This document shows positions 42,632-52,495 of a DNA stretch of 60,051 bases, piece after piece. Under the pieces are notes generated by a model. That model worked only from the letters and a program-made list of their open reading frames with translations. It made no database searches and had not been told where the DNA came from. The position numbers and the translations under genes were made by a program. This DNA comes from Negativicutes bacterium (GTDB lineage Bacteria; Bacillota_C; Negativicutes; Sporomusales_B; JARLHX01): assembly GCA_031292015.1 (NCBI GenBank), contig JARLHY010000179.1, forward strand, positions 1 through 60,051, given 5' to 3'. Within the stretch, counting starts at the first letter, position 1; every line of letters starts with the position of its first letter.

Positions 42632-43337
42632 CAGGTTTCTCCCCTTTGCCGTTGGCGGTAATTTTCCAGATAAAACCGGCGCATGAGCGCCACATCTTCG
42701 CCACTGAGCAGCTTAGCCCCACCCAGCATATTAGCGTACAGGTAGATCTGGGCAGCCTTCTCCACAAGCTCGCAGGCCAGCATAGCTTCCCCCAGCCTCG
42801 TCCCGCAGCCTACCGCCCCGTGGTTGGCCAGCAGCACCGCCTGTTTGTCGCCCAGCGCCGCGACGGCGCTCTGCCCCAGTTCGGCCGTTCCGGGCAAGGC
42901 GTAGGCCGCCACTTCCACCTCACCGCCCACCAGTTGGACCAGATCCTCGATGACCGGCGGAATGCTGCGATGAGCCACGGCGCAGGCACTGGCGAACAGG
43001 CTGTGGGTGTGGACGATGGCCTGAACATCAGGGCGCTGCCGGTAAATGGCCAGATGCAGCGGCGTCTCCGACGAGGGAACACCGCCTGACAGCGTCCTAC
43101 CCTCCAGGTCGACGGCGATAAGCTCGGCCGGAGTCAGACTTTCGTAGTCCCGGCCTGACGGCGTGATCAGCACCTGCGGCGCACCTGGAATCCGGACGCT
43201 GACATTGCCCCACGTCCCGGCCACCAGTCCCTTTGCTATCAGGTGTCGGCCTGCCGCCACTATTTCGGCCCTGATACCGGCGTAATCTTCTTCTGCCAAA
43301 GCTTCGCCTCCTTCGCCGGATTCTGCTGGCCAGACGG

Positions 43338-43341
<4 letters not shown>
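42631..43341 (-). CDS. Class II aldolase, probable 5-(methylthio)ribulose-1-phosphate aldolase
   Basis: A 236-residue class II aldolase/adducin protein. Zinc-site residues are seen in IVHTHSLFAS (two His), the Glu of SSETPLHLAIY and the late His of LLANHGAVGCG. The family holds fuculose-1-phosphate aldolase, MtnB dehydratase and Ald2. Next to mtnA and a nucleoside phosphorylase, and without mtnC, mtnD or mtnX, the Ald2 role (cleavage to DHAP and methylthioacetaldehyde or acetaldehyde) is more likely than MtnB. It overlaps ahcY by 4 nt. Confidence 0.78.
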
Positions 43342-44578
<1,237 letters not shown>

Positions 44579-44582
<4 letters not shown>

Positions 44583-45628
44583 ATTATTCCACCTTTCATC
44601 TGTTCCAGGTTGGCGATGGCGTCCCCATACGGCGCGGTTAGCACGCCGTGTTCGGTGATGATCGCCGTAACAAGCGAATGCGGGGTGACATCGAAAGCGG
44701 GATTGAATACCTCGACCCCTTCCGGCGCGGTAACCACTCCGCCGAAGGACGTCACTTCCTTGCGGCTCCGCTCTTCGATCGGGATGTCTTCGCCGCTGGC
44801 AATGCCAAAATCAAAAGTGGACAAAGGCGCCGCCACATAAAAAGGAATGTTGTGCGCTCTGGCCAGCACCGCCACACTGTAAGTGCCGATCTTATTCGCC
44901 ACATCGCCGTTGGCGGCGATCCGGTCGGCCCCGACGATCACCGCCTGGACCATTTTTCGCTTCATGACCCAGCCGGCCATGCTGTCGGTGATCAGGGTCA
45001 CCGGAATGCCTTCCTGGCAGAGTTCCCAGGCGGTCAGTCTCGCTCCCTGCAGCAGCGGCCTGGTTTCGTCGGCAAATACCCGCGCTATCTTGCCCTCGGC
45101 CCACGCCTGGCGAATGACGCCCAAGGCGGTGCCGAAAGCAACAGTCGCCAGTGCTCCGGCGTTGCAGTGGGTCAGAACGGCAATGTTGCCGGTCAGCAGT
45201 TGGGCCCCGTGCTCGGCCATCCGCCGGTTGACCCGCTTGTCCTCCTCGGCGATGGCCACAGCTTCCTCTTCCAGGGCGGTCAGCACCTCGCCGAGATCCG
45301 TTGCCGGGGCATAGCGGCTGGCCACAGCCAGCATGCGGTCGATAGCCCAAAATAAATTTACCGCCGTTGGCCTGGTCTGCCTGAGTTCGCCGGCGATCTC
45401 CAGCAGGCTTTCCCAGAATGTCGACGGAGTGTTTGCCAGTTCCTTCGCCCCCAGCACCAGCCCGAAGGCTGCCGCCGCGCCTATCGCCGGTGCGCCCCGC
45501 ACTTCCAGCCGCCGGATGGCCTCCGCCACACGGCGGTAATCCTGGCAAGCGATAAATTCGGTTTTACCGGGTAGCGCCGTCTGGTCCAGCAGCGTCAGGC
45601 ACTGCCCTGTCCAGGCTAGAGTCTGCAA
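44579..45628 (-). CDS. mtnA: Methylthioribose-1-phosphate isomerase
   Basis: A 349-residue member of the eIF2B-like isomerases: RRLEVRGAPAIGAAAAFG, the catalytic Cys in LTHCNAGALATVAFGTALG (about residue 160), and the Asp in VGADRIAANGDVANKIGTY (about 240). It turns MTR-1-P into MTRu-1-P, and the equivalent 5-deoxyribose-1-phosphate into the ribulose form. TTG start after AGGAGGGG. It lies 11 nt after mtnP and overlaps ahcY. Confidence 0.92.
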
Positions 45629-45639
45629 ATGATCCCCTC

Positions 45640-46434
45640 CTAAAGCTTAAACCCGCCGTACTCTGCCAGGGCATGCCGGCAGGCACAGTCTCTCTTTGGG
45701 TCGATGGCACTGATCGCCGCCATCACCAGGCGCTTGATATTTTCCGTATTCTGCTTCATCGTCTCCAGCACTTCGCCATGGGTCAGCGGCTTGCCGGACA
45801 TGCCGGCAGCAAAATTGGTGACCATCGAAACGGTGGCATAGCACATTTCCGCTTCCCTGGCCAGCACCACTTCCGGCACGTTAGTCATACCGACGACATC
45901 GCCACCGAGAATAGTGAAAGCCTTGATTTCCGCCGGAGTTTCAAACCGCGGCCCTTCGGTGCAAAGATAGGTCCCGGCCGCGTGCACAGGTATCGCCAGC
46001 TCCTTGGCCGCTGTCAGCAATATGCCCCTCAGGTCGGGACAATAAGGCTCCGACACGTCCACATGGACCACGCCCCGTTCGCCGCCTTCATAAAAGGTGG
46101 TCACCCGGTTCTTGGTAAAATCGAGAAACTGGTCAACCAAAACAAAGGCCCCCGGCCCCATCGACCGGTTCAATGAGCCCACGGCGGTGGTGGAAATGAT
46201 CTTGGTGACCCCGATCTTTTTCATCGCCCAGATATTGGCCCGATAATTGATCAGGTGGGGCGGAATGGAATGTTTGCTGCCATGCCGGGGAATAAACGCC
46301 ACCTCCCGGCCGTCGAACTCCCCGGCCTTGTAGGCTACCCGACCGTAGGGGGTGATCAGTTCTTCCTCCCTGATGTTGCTGAGCATGCGCGGGTCATAAA
46401 GACCGGTTCCGCCGATAATCGCAATGTTGGTCAT
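45640..46434 (-). CDS. mtnP: Nucleoside phosphorylase, MTAP/MTIP type
   Basis: A 264-residue purine nucleoside phosphorylase of the MTAP family: IGGTGLYDP, PRHGSKHSIPPHLINYRAN, STTAVGSLN, CTEGPRFETPAEI and GMTNVPEVVLARE. The base-contacting segment reads MVTNFAAG: Asn207 and Ala209 stand where MTAPs that use adenine nucleosides have two Asp, and the Asn is what 6-oxopurine phosphorylases use. That points to methylthioinosine/5'-deoxyinosine as substrate, consistent with MtaD acting first. First gene of the five-gene set; AGGTGATG precedes the ATG. Confidence 0.88.
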   Translation of the reverse strand: MTNIAIIGGTGLYDPRMLSNIREEELITPYGRVAYKAGEFDGREVAFIPRHGSKHSIPPHLINYRANIWAMKKIGVTKIISTTAVGSLNRSMGPGAFVLVDQFLDFTKNRVTTFYEGGERGVVHVDVSEPYCPDLRGILLTAAKELAIPVHAAGTYLCTEGPRFETPAEIKAFTILGGDVVGMTNVPEVVLAREAEMCYATVSMVTNFAAGMSGKPLTHGEVLETMKQNTENIKRLVMAAISAIDPKRDCACRHALAEYGGFKL

Positions 46435-46596
46435 GAGACATCACCTAGCCTTCAATCATAACTTTATAATATTCGCCTCAAGAGCCGATATCCCTGCCTT
46501 TTGCCTCTCGGATCGGCCCCGGGAAAATCGCACTAGGATTTGACCTCTATTTTTGTTAACCATCTGGCAGCCAACGCCCGGCGTCGAAAGACGCCT
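46435..46596. other. Leader region of the mtnP operon
   Basis: A 162-bp gap. On the minus strand a hairpin with outer stem GCCGAT / ATCGGC (46512-46517 and 46484-46489) encloses a purine-rich loop (GAGAGGCAAAAGGCAGGG). No U-run follows, so it is not a plain terminator. It does not fit the SAM-I or SAH riboswitch patterns known to me. It may hold the operon promoter; no clear -35/-10 is visible. Confidence 0.35.
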
Positions 46597-47241
46597 CTAT
46601 TTATTTTCTTTCACCAGGGCTACAAGGTCCCGCATTGTCTCAATCACATAGTCGGGCTCTGCGGCCATGACATCATCCCAGGGGACCTCGCTCCAGCGCA
46701 CAGCCACCGTCTTGACCCCCGCGGCACGGGCGCTGATAAGGTCAAAAGGGCTGTCGCCCACCATCAGACACTCCTGGGGGCTGAGTCCGAGACCCGCCAC
46801 CGCCAGCTGGACAGGCTCGGGATGGGGCTTGTGATGCCGGCACTGCTCGAAACCGATGATCACCGGGAAATATCTGTCCATATCAAAAAGCTTCAGGCCG
46901 CGAACGGCGGTAGTATGTGTTTTCGATGTAACAATACCCATTAATACCCCGTCATTATACATATCCCGGATCACTTCAGCCACCCCGGCAAAACTTTTTG
47001 CCAGCCGGTCGTGATTGGCCAGGTTGTATTCGCGATAGGTCTTCAGCACCTCTTCCACTTCGCCGGGGGCCATGACTTCCAGCGCATCCCGCAGCGGCCT
47101 GCCGAAATAGGCCTTGACCACGCCAATGTCCGCCTCCCGGTCGTAATGTTTTTTGAAGCTGTACTGAAACGACTTGACGATCAGATCGGTAGTGTCCAGC
47201 AGTGTCCCGTCAAGATCAAACAAAACGCCTTTGTACCCCAA
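46597..47241 (-). CDS. HAD-superfamily phosphatase, PpaX-like
   Basis: A 214-residue HAD hydrolase: motif I FDLDGTLLDT with the nucleophilic Asp, motif II VTSKTHTT, Lys in HHKPHPEPV and motif IV VGDSPFDLISA. The helical cap lies at residues 15-85. Length and pattern are close to PpaX pyrophosphatase and to phosphoglycolate phosphatases; phosphoglycolate or pyrophosphate are candidates. TTG start after GGAGGAAC. It lies between iorB and mtnP, with 162 nt to mtnP, so it may be a separate unit. Confidence 0.85.
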   Translation of the reverse strand: MGYKGVLFDLDGTLLDTTDLIVKSFQYSFKKHYDREADIGVVKAYFGRPLRDALEVMAPGEVEEVLKTYREYNLANHDRLAKSFAGVAEVIRDMYNDGVLMGIVTSKTHTTAVRGLKLFDMDRYFPVIIGFEQCRHHKPHPEPVQLAVAGLGLSPQECLMVGDSPFDLISARAAGVKTVAVRWSEVPWDDVMAAEPDYVIETMRDLVALVKENK

Positions 47242-47307
47242 AATTGTTCCTCCAGACCCTTGTTTCTTACATAGCCTGTCCGCGCTGCGGGTAAGCTAGT
47301 CCAACCC

Positions 47308-47337
47308 GAAAATAAAGGAGCCCTATAGGCTCCCTTA
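47308..47337 (-). terminator. Terminator of the iorAB operon
   Basis: On the minus strand the iorB stop TAA runs straight into GGGAGCC / GGGCTCC with a 3-4-nt loop, then TTTATTTTC. The stop codon borders the stem directly. Confidence 0.85.
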
Positions 47338-47913
47338 CTCTAAATCCCATCCAATCGCAAAAGCCTGCAGATTCGCGGCAAGAGCCTTTTGGGGAACCGC
47401 TTCGGTCACCGCCTTTTCCCAGGTGGCTTTGTCGAAATCCAGGAGCTTCGCGGCTACCGCCAGCAGTATGACGTTTACGGTCCGCGCCTCCCCGGCGGTG
47501 CGGGCCAGCTCGGTGGCGTTGACCCGGATCACCTTGATCCCGGCCCCGGACAGCCGTTCATAGATCTGCTGGGGATAAACCGCCGCTCCGATAATCACAG
47601 GCATCGGTGGTATTTCCTGATCATTTATGATGAGCGTGCCGCCTGGTTTCAGGTAGTCCGCCCAGCGCAGGGCCTCCAGTTTTTCGAAGGCCATAACGAT
47701 GTCGGCCTCGCCCTTTTCCACCAGCGGAGAATCGACTTTGGGCCCGAACTTTACGTGGGTTACCACACTGCCGCCCCGCTGGGCCATGCCGTGGACTTCC
47801 GACTGTTTTACATCCAGGCCCCCGTTCATCGCCGCCTGGCCGATAACCTTACTGGCCAGCAGCGTTCCCTGCCCGCCCACGCCGACAATCAGCACATTGG
47901 TGACTTTAGCCAT
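47335..47913 (-). CDS. iorB: Indolepyruvate:ferredoxin oxidoreductase beta subunit
   Basis: A 192-residue subunit: NVLIVGVGGQGTLLASKVIGQ, VHGMAQRGGSVVTHVKFG and PGGTLIINDQEIPP. It is the gamma-like domain of the enzyme that oxidises arylpyruvates from aromatic amino acids to aryl-acetyl-CoA. The ATG at 47913 sits inside the last codons of iorA (8-nt overlap), and the longer upstream frame is just iorA read out of frame. Confidence 0.9.
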   Translation of the reverse strand: MAKVTNVLIVGVGGQGTLLASKVIGQAAMNGGLDVKQSEVHGMAQRGGSVVTHVKFGPKVDSPLVEKGEADIVMAFEKLEALRWADYLKPGGTLIINDQEIPPMPVIIGAAVYPQQIYERLSGAGIKVIRVNATELARTAGEARTVNVILLAVAAKLLDFDKATWEKAVTEAVPQKALAANLQAFAIGWDLE

Positions 47914-49645
47914 TGGTATCACCCGCCTTTTTGATGGCGCTGAATTTGCACACCTGCAGGCAGACGCCGCAGCCGTTGCACAACGCGCCGATAACAACCC
48001 GGCCTTCTTTCTGTTCGATGGCCGGACAGCCCAGTTTCATGCACATTTTGCAGAACTTGCAGTCGTCGCTGATCATGAAAGCCTCGCCGCCAACACGGCC
48101 CGGCAGCAGCACACACGGCTGTTTGGCGATAACCACCGCCGCTTCGCCGCAGGCTGTGGCGGCCCTGAGCGCCGCCTCGACCTCAGCGAGATCGTAGGCG
48201 TCCACGACCCAGATTTTTTTTACGCCGCAGGCTTTGACCATCTCAACGAGATCCAACTTATTGGTAGGTTCGTTCTTGATGGTAAACCCGGTGGCGGGAT
48301 TTTGCTGATGTCCGGTCATGCCGGTAATGGAATTGTCGAGAATGACCAGGGTGATAATCCCACGGTTGTAGACAACATCCATCAGTCCGGTGACCCCGGA
48401 ATGCAGGAAGGTCGAATCGCCGATGGTGGCGACGATTTTCTTGTCCGGCATCATCTTGGCCATACCCATCGCCACGCCGACGCTGGCCCCCATGCATATG
48501 CAGGTTTCGCCGGCGCTGAGCGGCGGCAGGGCCCCCAGGGTATAGCAGCCTATATCGGTTGTCACCACATCGGCGACCTTATTAATGGTGTAATACACTC
48601 CGCGATGCGGACAGCCCGGACAAAGTACCGGCGGTCGAACCGGCGCATCGGTGGCGATCGTACCTTGCGCCGGAGTCTGGCCCAGCAGCTTCTGCCTGAT
48701 AATGGTGGCGCTCAGCTCGCCGATCGCCGGCAGGACTTCCTTGCCGATGACCGGAATGCCCAGAGCTTTCATCTGGTCTTCCAGAACCGGCTCGCCTTCT
48801 TCGATAACATAAACCTTGCCATGCCTGTCCACGAAATCGCGGATCAGATGCTGCGGCAGAGGAAAGGTCAGTCCCAGCCGCAGATAAGTGGCCCTGTCCC
48901 CCAGGGCTTCCCTGGCGTATTGATAGCCGATGCCGCTGGTGATGACCGCGAACTCCTTGCCGTTGCCCTCAACCCGGTTGCCTGGGAAACTTTCCGCGAA
49001 CTCGGCCAGTCGGGCCAGCCGCTCCTCCAGGGTTACCCGCAGCTTCCTGGCGATAGCCGGCATCACCACGTACTTGCCAGGATTTTTCTGGTACTGGCGC
49101 AAGGGAACTTCACACCGTTCACCTAAGGTCACCGGTCCTTTGGAATGAGAAATACGGGTAGTGATCCTCAGCATGAACGGCATATCAAACCGCTCGCTCA
49201 GCTCAAAGCCCAGAGCCGTGAAGTCCTTGGCCTCCTGACTGTCCGCCGGTTCCAACAGCCCCATTTTCATAAACTTAGCATAATAGCGGTTGTCTTGCTC
49301 GTTCTGGGAACTGTGCATACCCGGATCGTCGGCGGAAACGAGAACAAAACCGCCGTTTACGCCGGTGTAGGCCAGCGAAAAGAGCGGATCAGCCGCCACA
49401 TTGACCCCGACGTGTTTCATGGCAACAAGTGCCCGTCCTCCCGCAAAACAGGCGCCTTGGGCCACTTCCACCGCGACCTTTTCATTGGGAGCCCACTCAC
49501 TGTAAATTTCCGGATAGCCGGCGATATTCTCAAGAATTTCGGTGCTGGGCGTCCCCGGATACGCGCAGGCGGCCCGGACGCCGGCCTCGTAAGCGCCGCG
49601 CGCGATAGCCTCATTACCTGATAAAAGCTTCTTTATGCCAATCAC
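47906..49645 (-). CDS. iorA: Indolepyruvate:ferredoxin oxidoreductase alpha subunit
   Basis: A 579-residue protein combining the pyrimidine and pyrophosphate domains: LLSGNEAIARGAYEAGVRAACAYPGTPSTE at the start, CPGCPHRGVYYTINKV in the middle, the ThDP motif GDSTFLHSGVTGLMDVVYN with DNSITGMTGHQ, and two C-terminal Cys clusters (CKFCKMCMKLGCP and CNGCGVCLQVCKF) for 2[4Fe-4S]. With IorB it ferments aromatic amino acids or, in reverse, makes arylpyruvates from acids. GTG start; 58 nt after the TIGR04086-type gene. Confidence 0.92.
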   Translation of the reverse strand: MIGIKKLLSGNEAIARGAYEAGVRAACAYPGTPSTEILENIAGYPEIYSEWAPNEKVAVEVAQGACFAGGRALVAMKHVGVNVAADPLFSLAYTGVNGGFVLVSADDPGMHSSQNEQDNRYYAKFMKMGLLEPADSQEAKDFTALGFELSERFDMPFMLRITTRISHSKGPVTLGERCEVPLRQYQKNPGKYVVMPAIARKLRVTLEERLARLAEFAESFPGNRVEGNGKEFAVITSGIGYQYAREALGDRATYLRLGLTFPLPQHLIRDFVDRHGKVYVIEEGEPVLEDQMKALGIPVIGKEVLPAIGELSATIIRQKLLGQTPAQGTIATDAPVRPPVLCPGCPHRGVYYTINKVADVVTTDIGCYTLGALPPLSAGETCICMGASVGVAMGMAKMMPDKKIVATIGDSTFLHSGVTGLMDVVYNRGIITLVILDNSITGMTGHQQNPATGFTIKNEPTNKLDLVEMVKACGVKKIWVVDAYDLAEVEAALRAATACGEAAVVIAKQPCVLLPGRVGGEAFMISDDCKFCKMCMKLGCPAIEQKEGRVVIGALCNGCGVCLQVCKFSAIKKAGDTNG

Positions 49646-49703
49646 CCCTTGTCATAGATATCCCTTTTATTTCGCCGCATTTCCGAAAAATACCTGCCTC
49701 TGA

Positions 49704-50120
49704 TTACAAATTTACGCCGACCAGGCCACCCAGTGCTCCGGCGGCGACACCGGCCAGGAATTTGTTGGCCAGAACCAGGAAGGATACCGATTCAGGGGTG
49801 ATCTCCAGCCCGATGGCCAAGGAGATCAGCACATAGGCAGCCCCCACCGCCATCCCGATGAACAGTCCTGCCGATCCTGCCCGTTGGGCGGCGTAAGCGG
49901 CACCGCTGAAAATGCTGATCACCGTCACCGCGACCATGATATAACGCATATAGTTTTCCACAAGCAGACTTTCCGTCGCCAGGCTGGCCAGCGCTAAAAA
50001 CAGGACACACGCGAGCGATACAGCAAGGCTGACCAATACCCCTTTAAAGATCAATACAGCAACACCGGGAGCCATTTTAGGCTGGGCGCCGAACCGCGCG
50101 CGCCGGGAAACCTTAGCCAC
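49704..50120 (-). CDS. TIGR04086-family membrane protein
   Basis: A 138-residue integral membrane protein with four predicted helices after a basic N-terminus (MAKVSRRARFGAQPKMAPG). The pattern GAAYAAQRAGSAGLFIGMAVGAAYVL and the C-terminal GVAAGALGGLVGVNL are those of the TIGR04086 (YrzE-like) proteins of Bacillota. Function unknown. GTG start after GGGAGGG. It is 35 nt downstream of surE. Confidence 0.8.
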   Translation of the reverse strand: MAKVSRRARFGAQPKMAPGVAVLIFKGVLVSLAVSLACVLFLALASLATESLLVENYMRYIMVAVTVISIFSGAAYAAQRAGSAGLFIGMAVGAAYVLISLAIGLEITPESVSFLVLANKFLAGVAAGALGGLVGVNL

Positions 50121-50155
50121 AGCATTCCCTCCCCAGAGTTTTACTGTAATTTATG

Positions 50156-50917
50156 CTAAGTTCCTAAATTCCATTCCTCAAGCAAATGCATAATAGCATA
50201 GTTTGTCAGGTCGAAATGGATGGGTGTGACCGATATTTTGCCCTGTTTCACAACTTCCACGTCGGTGCCTTCCTCGTTGCGGCTGTCGACCAGGCTGCCG
50301 CCCATCCAGTAGTAAGTCCGGCCCCGCGGATCGAGCCGCCGTTCAAAGGTGTTCTCATATTCCGTCACTCCGAGTTTGGTGATCGCCACTCCCTTCAACT
50401 GCTCTGCCGGCAGAGACGGCACATTGACATTCAGGAGAGTATTGGGCGGCAGAGACCGCTCAGCCATGGTCAGCACCAGTTTTCTGGCGAAACGGGCCGC
50501 CGGTCCAAAGTCGGCCGCCTGCCAGTTGGTCAGCGACACGGCGATGGCTGGTATGCCGTGCAGCGCGCCCTCAATGGCGGCACTGACCGTACCGGAATAA
50601 AGGACGTCGGTTCCCATGTTCGGTCCCTGATTGATGCCGGAGACCACCACATCGGGTTTATCCTTCATCAAGGCTTCCACCGCGATCTTCACGCAGTCGG
50701 TGGGTGTGCCGCCCACTCGCCAGGCGCAGATGGGCGGATTTTCTATGCAAAACTCGTCGACCCGTATCGGATGATGGACGGTGATCGCCTGGCTGGTGGC
50801 GCTGCGCTCACTGTCAGGCGCCACAACCGTGATCTCCCCGATAGCCGACAGTTCCTGCCACAGCGCCTGGATGCCCGGCGCGTTAATACCGTCATCGTTG
50901 GTAAGTAAAATGCGCAA
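50156..50917 (-). CDS. surE: 5'-nucleotidase / survival protein SurE
   Basis: A 253-residue SurE: ILLTNDDGINAPGIQAL with the metal-binding Asp pair, APDSERSATSQAIT, GGTPTDCVKIAVEALM and VSGINQGPNMGTDVLYSGTV with the Asn ligand. SurE removes phosphate from nucleoside monophosphates. TTG start; the gene follows the intergenic region that holds repeat A3. A role in nucleotide turnover during stress or stationary phase is known for the family. Confidence 0.95.
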   Translation of the reverse strand: MRILLTNDDGINAPGIQALWQELSAIGEITVVAPDSERSATSQAITVHHPIRVDEFCIENPPICAWRVGGTPTDCVKIAVEALMKDKPDVVVSGINQGPNMGTDVLYSGTVSAAIEGALHGIPAIAVSLTNWQAADFGPAARFARKLVLTMAERSLPPNTLLNVNVPSLPAEQLKGVAITKLGVTEYENTFERRLDPRGRTYYWMGGSLVDSRNEEGTDVEVVKQGKISVTPIHFDLTNYAIMHLLEEWNLGT

Positions 50918-50979
50918 ACTCGATTCCCCCTAATTAGGCTTTAGAAAATCATTTTTCATGGATTTTTAAACCGCCCCTA

Positions 50980-51223
50980 GGCTGTTCAAAAAGGTCGAGA
51001 CGCACGTTCTGACTACGCCGGTCGCATCAGCGCATTGTGTTCTCTGGCGATAGTCTTGCGCATATTGTGCGGGTCGCTGCGAGGAAGCGCGCGCAGACAG
51101 TACGTGGCAACGTACGGCAAGCGCGCTCCCGGAGCACCAAGTGCGCAGTTCTCGCGCTTCAGCGCCTAGAAATGCGGCCTGCCCCTTGCGGGTGCGACGC
51201 AGATTGGCCTTTTTCAACAGCCG
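50980..51223. repeat. MITE-like repeat, copy A3
   Basis: A 244-bp element with terminal inverted repeats: GGCTGTTCAAAAAGGTC at the left and, inverted, CGGCTGTTGAAAAAGGCC at the right. The interior has a GTACG...CGTAC hairpin and the module at about 51139-51197 (AAGTGCGCAGTTCTCGCGCT through TGCCCCTTGCGGGTGC). The same module, inverted and almost identical, is inserted in repeat B2 at 59937-59993. The right end lies 4 bp from the queE stop codon. No gene inside. Confidence 0.78.
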
Positions 51224-51227
51224 CTCT

Positions 51228-51959
51228 CTATAGTTGCCCCATGAACTTATGCGTCTGAGGTATAACCCGGACGTCGCTCAGCACCGCCAGCGCCTCCGCC
51301 TGAAGCTTCAGCACCGCCTCCGGCGCTATGCCCCGGACGAAATTTACCGGGGAAACCGGCTGGATCACCACCGGAATAGCAGCGTCCACCGCGGCTACAA
51401 TCTCCATCGCCCGGCGAAACTCCTTCTTTTCGGTCTGTCCGGTCACAACGATCTTGACAAATATCTCCCTGGTTGCCGCCAGACGCAGAAATTCGGCGTG
51501 CTCCTGCCAGTATTCCCGGCCGGCGGTACTGGGCAGTTTGATATCCATGCTGATGATGGCGACCTGAGGCAGCACCAGGGCCAGCGCGGCCGGCAGTGTG
51601 CCGTTGGTCTCCAGATAAATGCGGCCCTTCACCAGCGGGAGCAGCCCGGACAGAGCCTCCGCCTGGCAGAGAGGTTCGCCGCCGGTAAAGCTCACCGAGT
51701 GATGCGGCGCTGTGAGCAGGCTGTTGATCCGGCGGGCCAGTTCCTCAGCCGGCACCGGATTGGCCACTGCGACAAAATCCCGGCCCCCGGCGACTGACTC
51801 GATCCGGCCCTGAGCGCCCGCTCGGCGCGACTGCTCGGTATCGCAATAAGCGCAGGTCGCGTTGCACCCCGCCAGGCGGACGAAAACCTGGCGGTAACCG
51901 ACATATTTTCCTTCCCCCTGGATCGAGGAGAAAACTTCCACAAGGTCAAGCGGCTGCAC
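51228..51959 (-). CDS. queE: 7-carboxy-7-deazaguanine synthase (radical SAM)
   Basis: A 243-residue radical SAM enzyme with the CX3CX2C motif CNATCAYC (about residues 33-40), VFSSIQGEGKYVGYRQVFVR before it and SFTGGEPLCQ after it. QueE rearranges 6-carboxytetrahydropterin to 7-carboxy-7-deazaguanine on the way to queuosine. GTG start after GGGAGGAGTGACC, 3 nt downstream of queD. Its reaction is SAM-catalytic, so it does not yield 5'-deoxyadenosine. Confidence 0.93.
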   Translation of the reverse strand: MQPLDLVEVFSSIQGEGKYVGYRQVFVRLAGCNATCAYCDTEQSRRAGAQGRIESVAGGRDFVAVANPVPAEELARRINSLLTAPHHSVSFTGGEPLCQAEALSGLLPLVKGRIYLETNGTLPAALALVLPQVAIISMDIKLPSTAGREYWQEHAEFLRLAATREIFVKIVVTGQTEKKEFRRAMEIVAAVDAAIPVVIQPVSPVNFVRGIAPEAVLKLQAEALAVLSDVRVIPQTHKFMGQL

Positions 51960-51962
51960 TGG

Positions 51963-52337
51963 TCACTCCTCCCGGTAAACAGCCGCGGAGTGGGGCGATT
52001 CCCATACCTTGACCAACGTTACCGCGACGCCCCGGCTGACGACGAGATGGCTTTTCAGTTCCTGGTAGACATACCTGGCGATATTCTCGGCGGTGGGATT
52101 GACTGTCCGGAAAGGTTCTATCTCGTTGAGATAGTAGTGGTCGAGAGTCTCAATCACCTTATTCACTTCCTGCTTCAGAACGCGAAAATCGATCAGCATT
52201 CCCAGCTGGTCGAGCTCCTCGCCCGCAACCGTCACTTCCACCTTCCAGTTGTGCCCGTGCAGCCGGCAGCATTTGCCGGGATAATCCGCCAGGCGGTGGG
52301 CGGCTTCAAAATCGACGATGGTTGTAAGTTCGTACAC
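51963..52337 (-). CDS. queD: 6-carboxytetrahydropterin synthase
   Basis: A 124-residue QueD. Zinc His: FEAAHRL and RLHGHNW; the catalytic Cys is in KCCRLHGHNW (about residue 24); LDHYYLNE provides the second catalytic residues. It turns dihydroneopterin triphosphate into 6-carboxytetrahydropterin. GTG start with GGGAGGGG. QueC and FolE are not in the window. No preQ1 riboswitch is recognisable in the 60 nt before it. Confidence 0.93.
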   Translation of the reverse strand: MYELTTIVDFEAAHRLADYPGKCCRLHGHNWKVEVTVAGEELDQLGMLIDFRVLKQEVNKVIETLDHYYLNEIEPFRTVNPTAENIARYVYQELKSHLVVSRGVAVTLVKVWESPHSAAVYREE

Positions 52338-52400
52338 GTTGACCCCTCCCTATTTAGTATGAGTAACTATCAGCCAAAAAAGCAGTGATTTTCTCCATAT

Positions 52401-52433
52401 ACAAAAATAGATGAGCTATTATCACTCATCTAT
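52401..52433 (-). terminator. Terminator of the membrane glycosyltransferase gene
   Basis: Stem ATAGATGAG / CTCATCTAT with a 9-nt loop, followed on the minus strand by TTTTTGT. About 63 nt after the glycosyltransferase stop. Confidence 0.85.
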
Positions 52434-52495
52434 CCCTGACTGTCGGCAAAATATAGCGGATAATCCGTCCAGCGCGCCTGCGGCTCGAATCCAGG

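Noticed and set aside
46435..46596. SAM or SAH riboswitch before mtnP
   Set aside because: The hairpin seen lacks the conserved cores of SAM-I, SAM-II and SAH classes; listed only as an unassigned leader.
47699..49126. 475-codon plus-strand frame opposite iorAB
   Set aside because: Shadow frame; iorA and iorB are well supported by motifs on the other strand.
52338..52400. Possible preQ1 riboswitch before queD
   Set aside because: The conserved preQ1 pseudoknot elements are absent; only the upstream gene's terminator and a ribosome site are visible.
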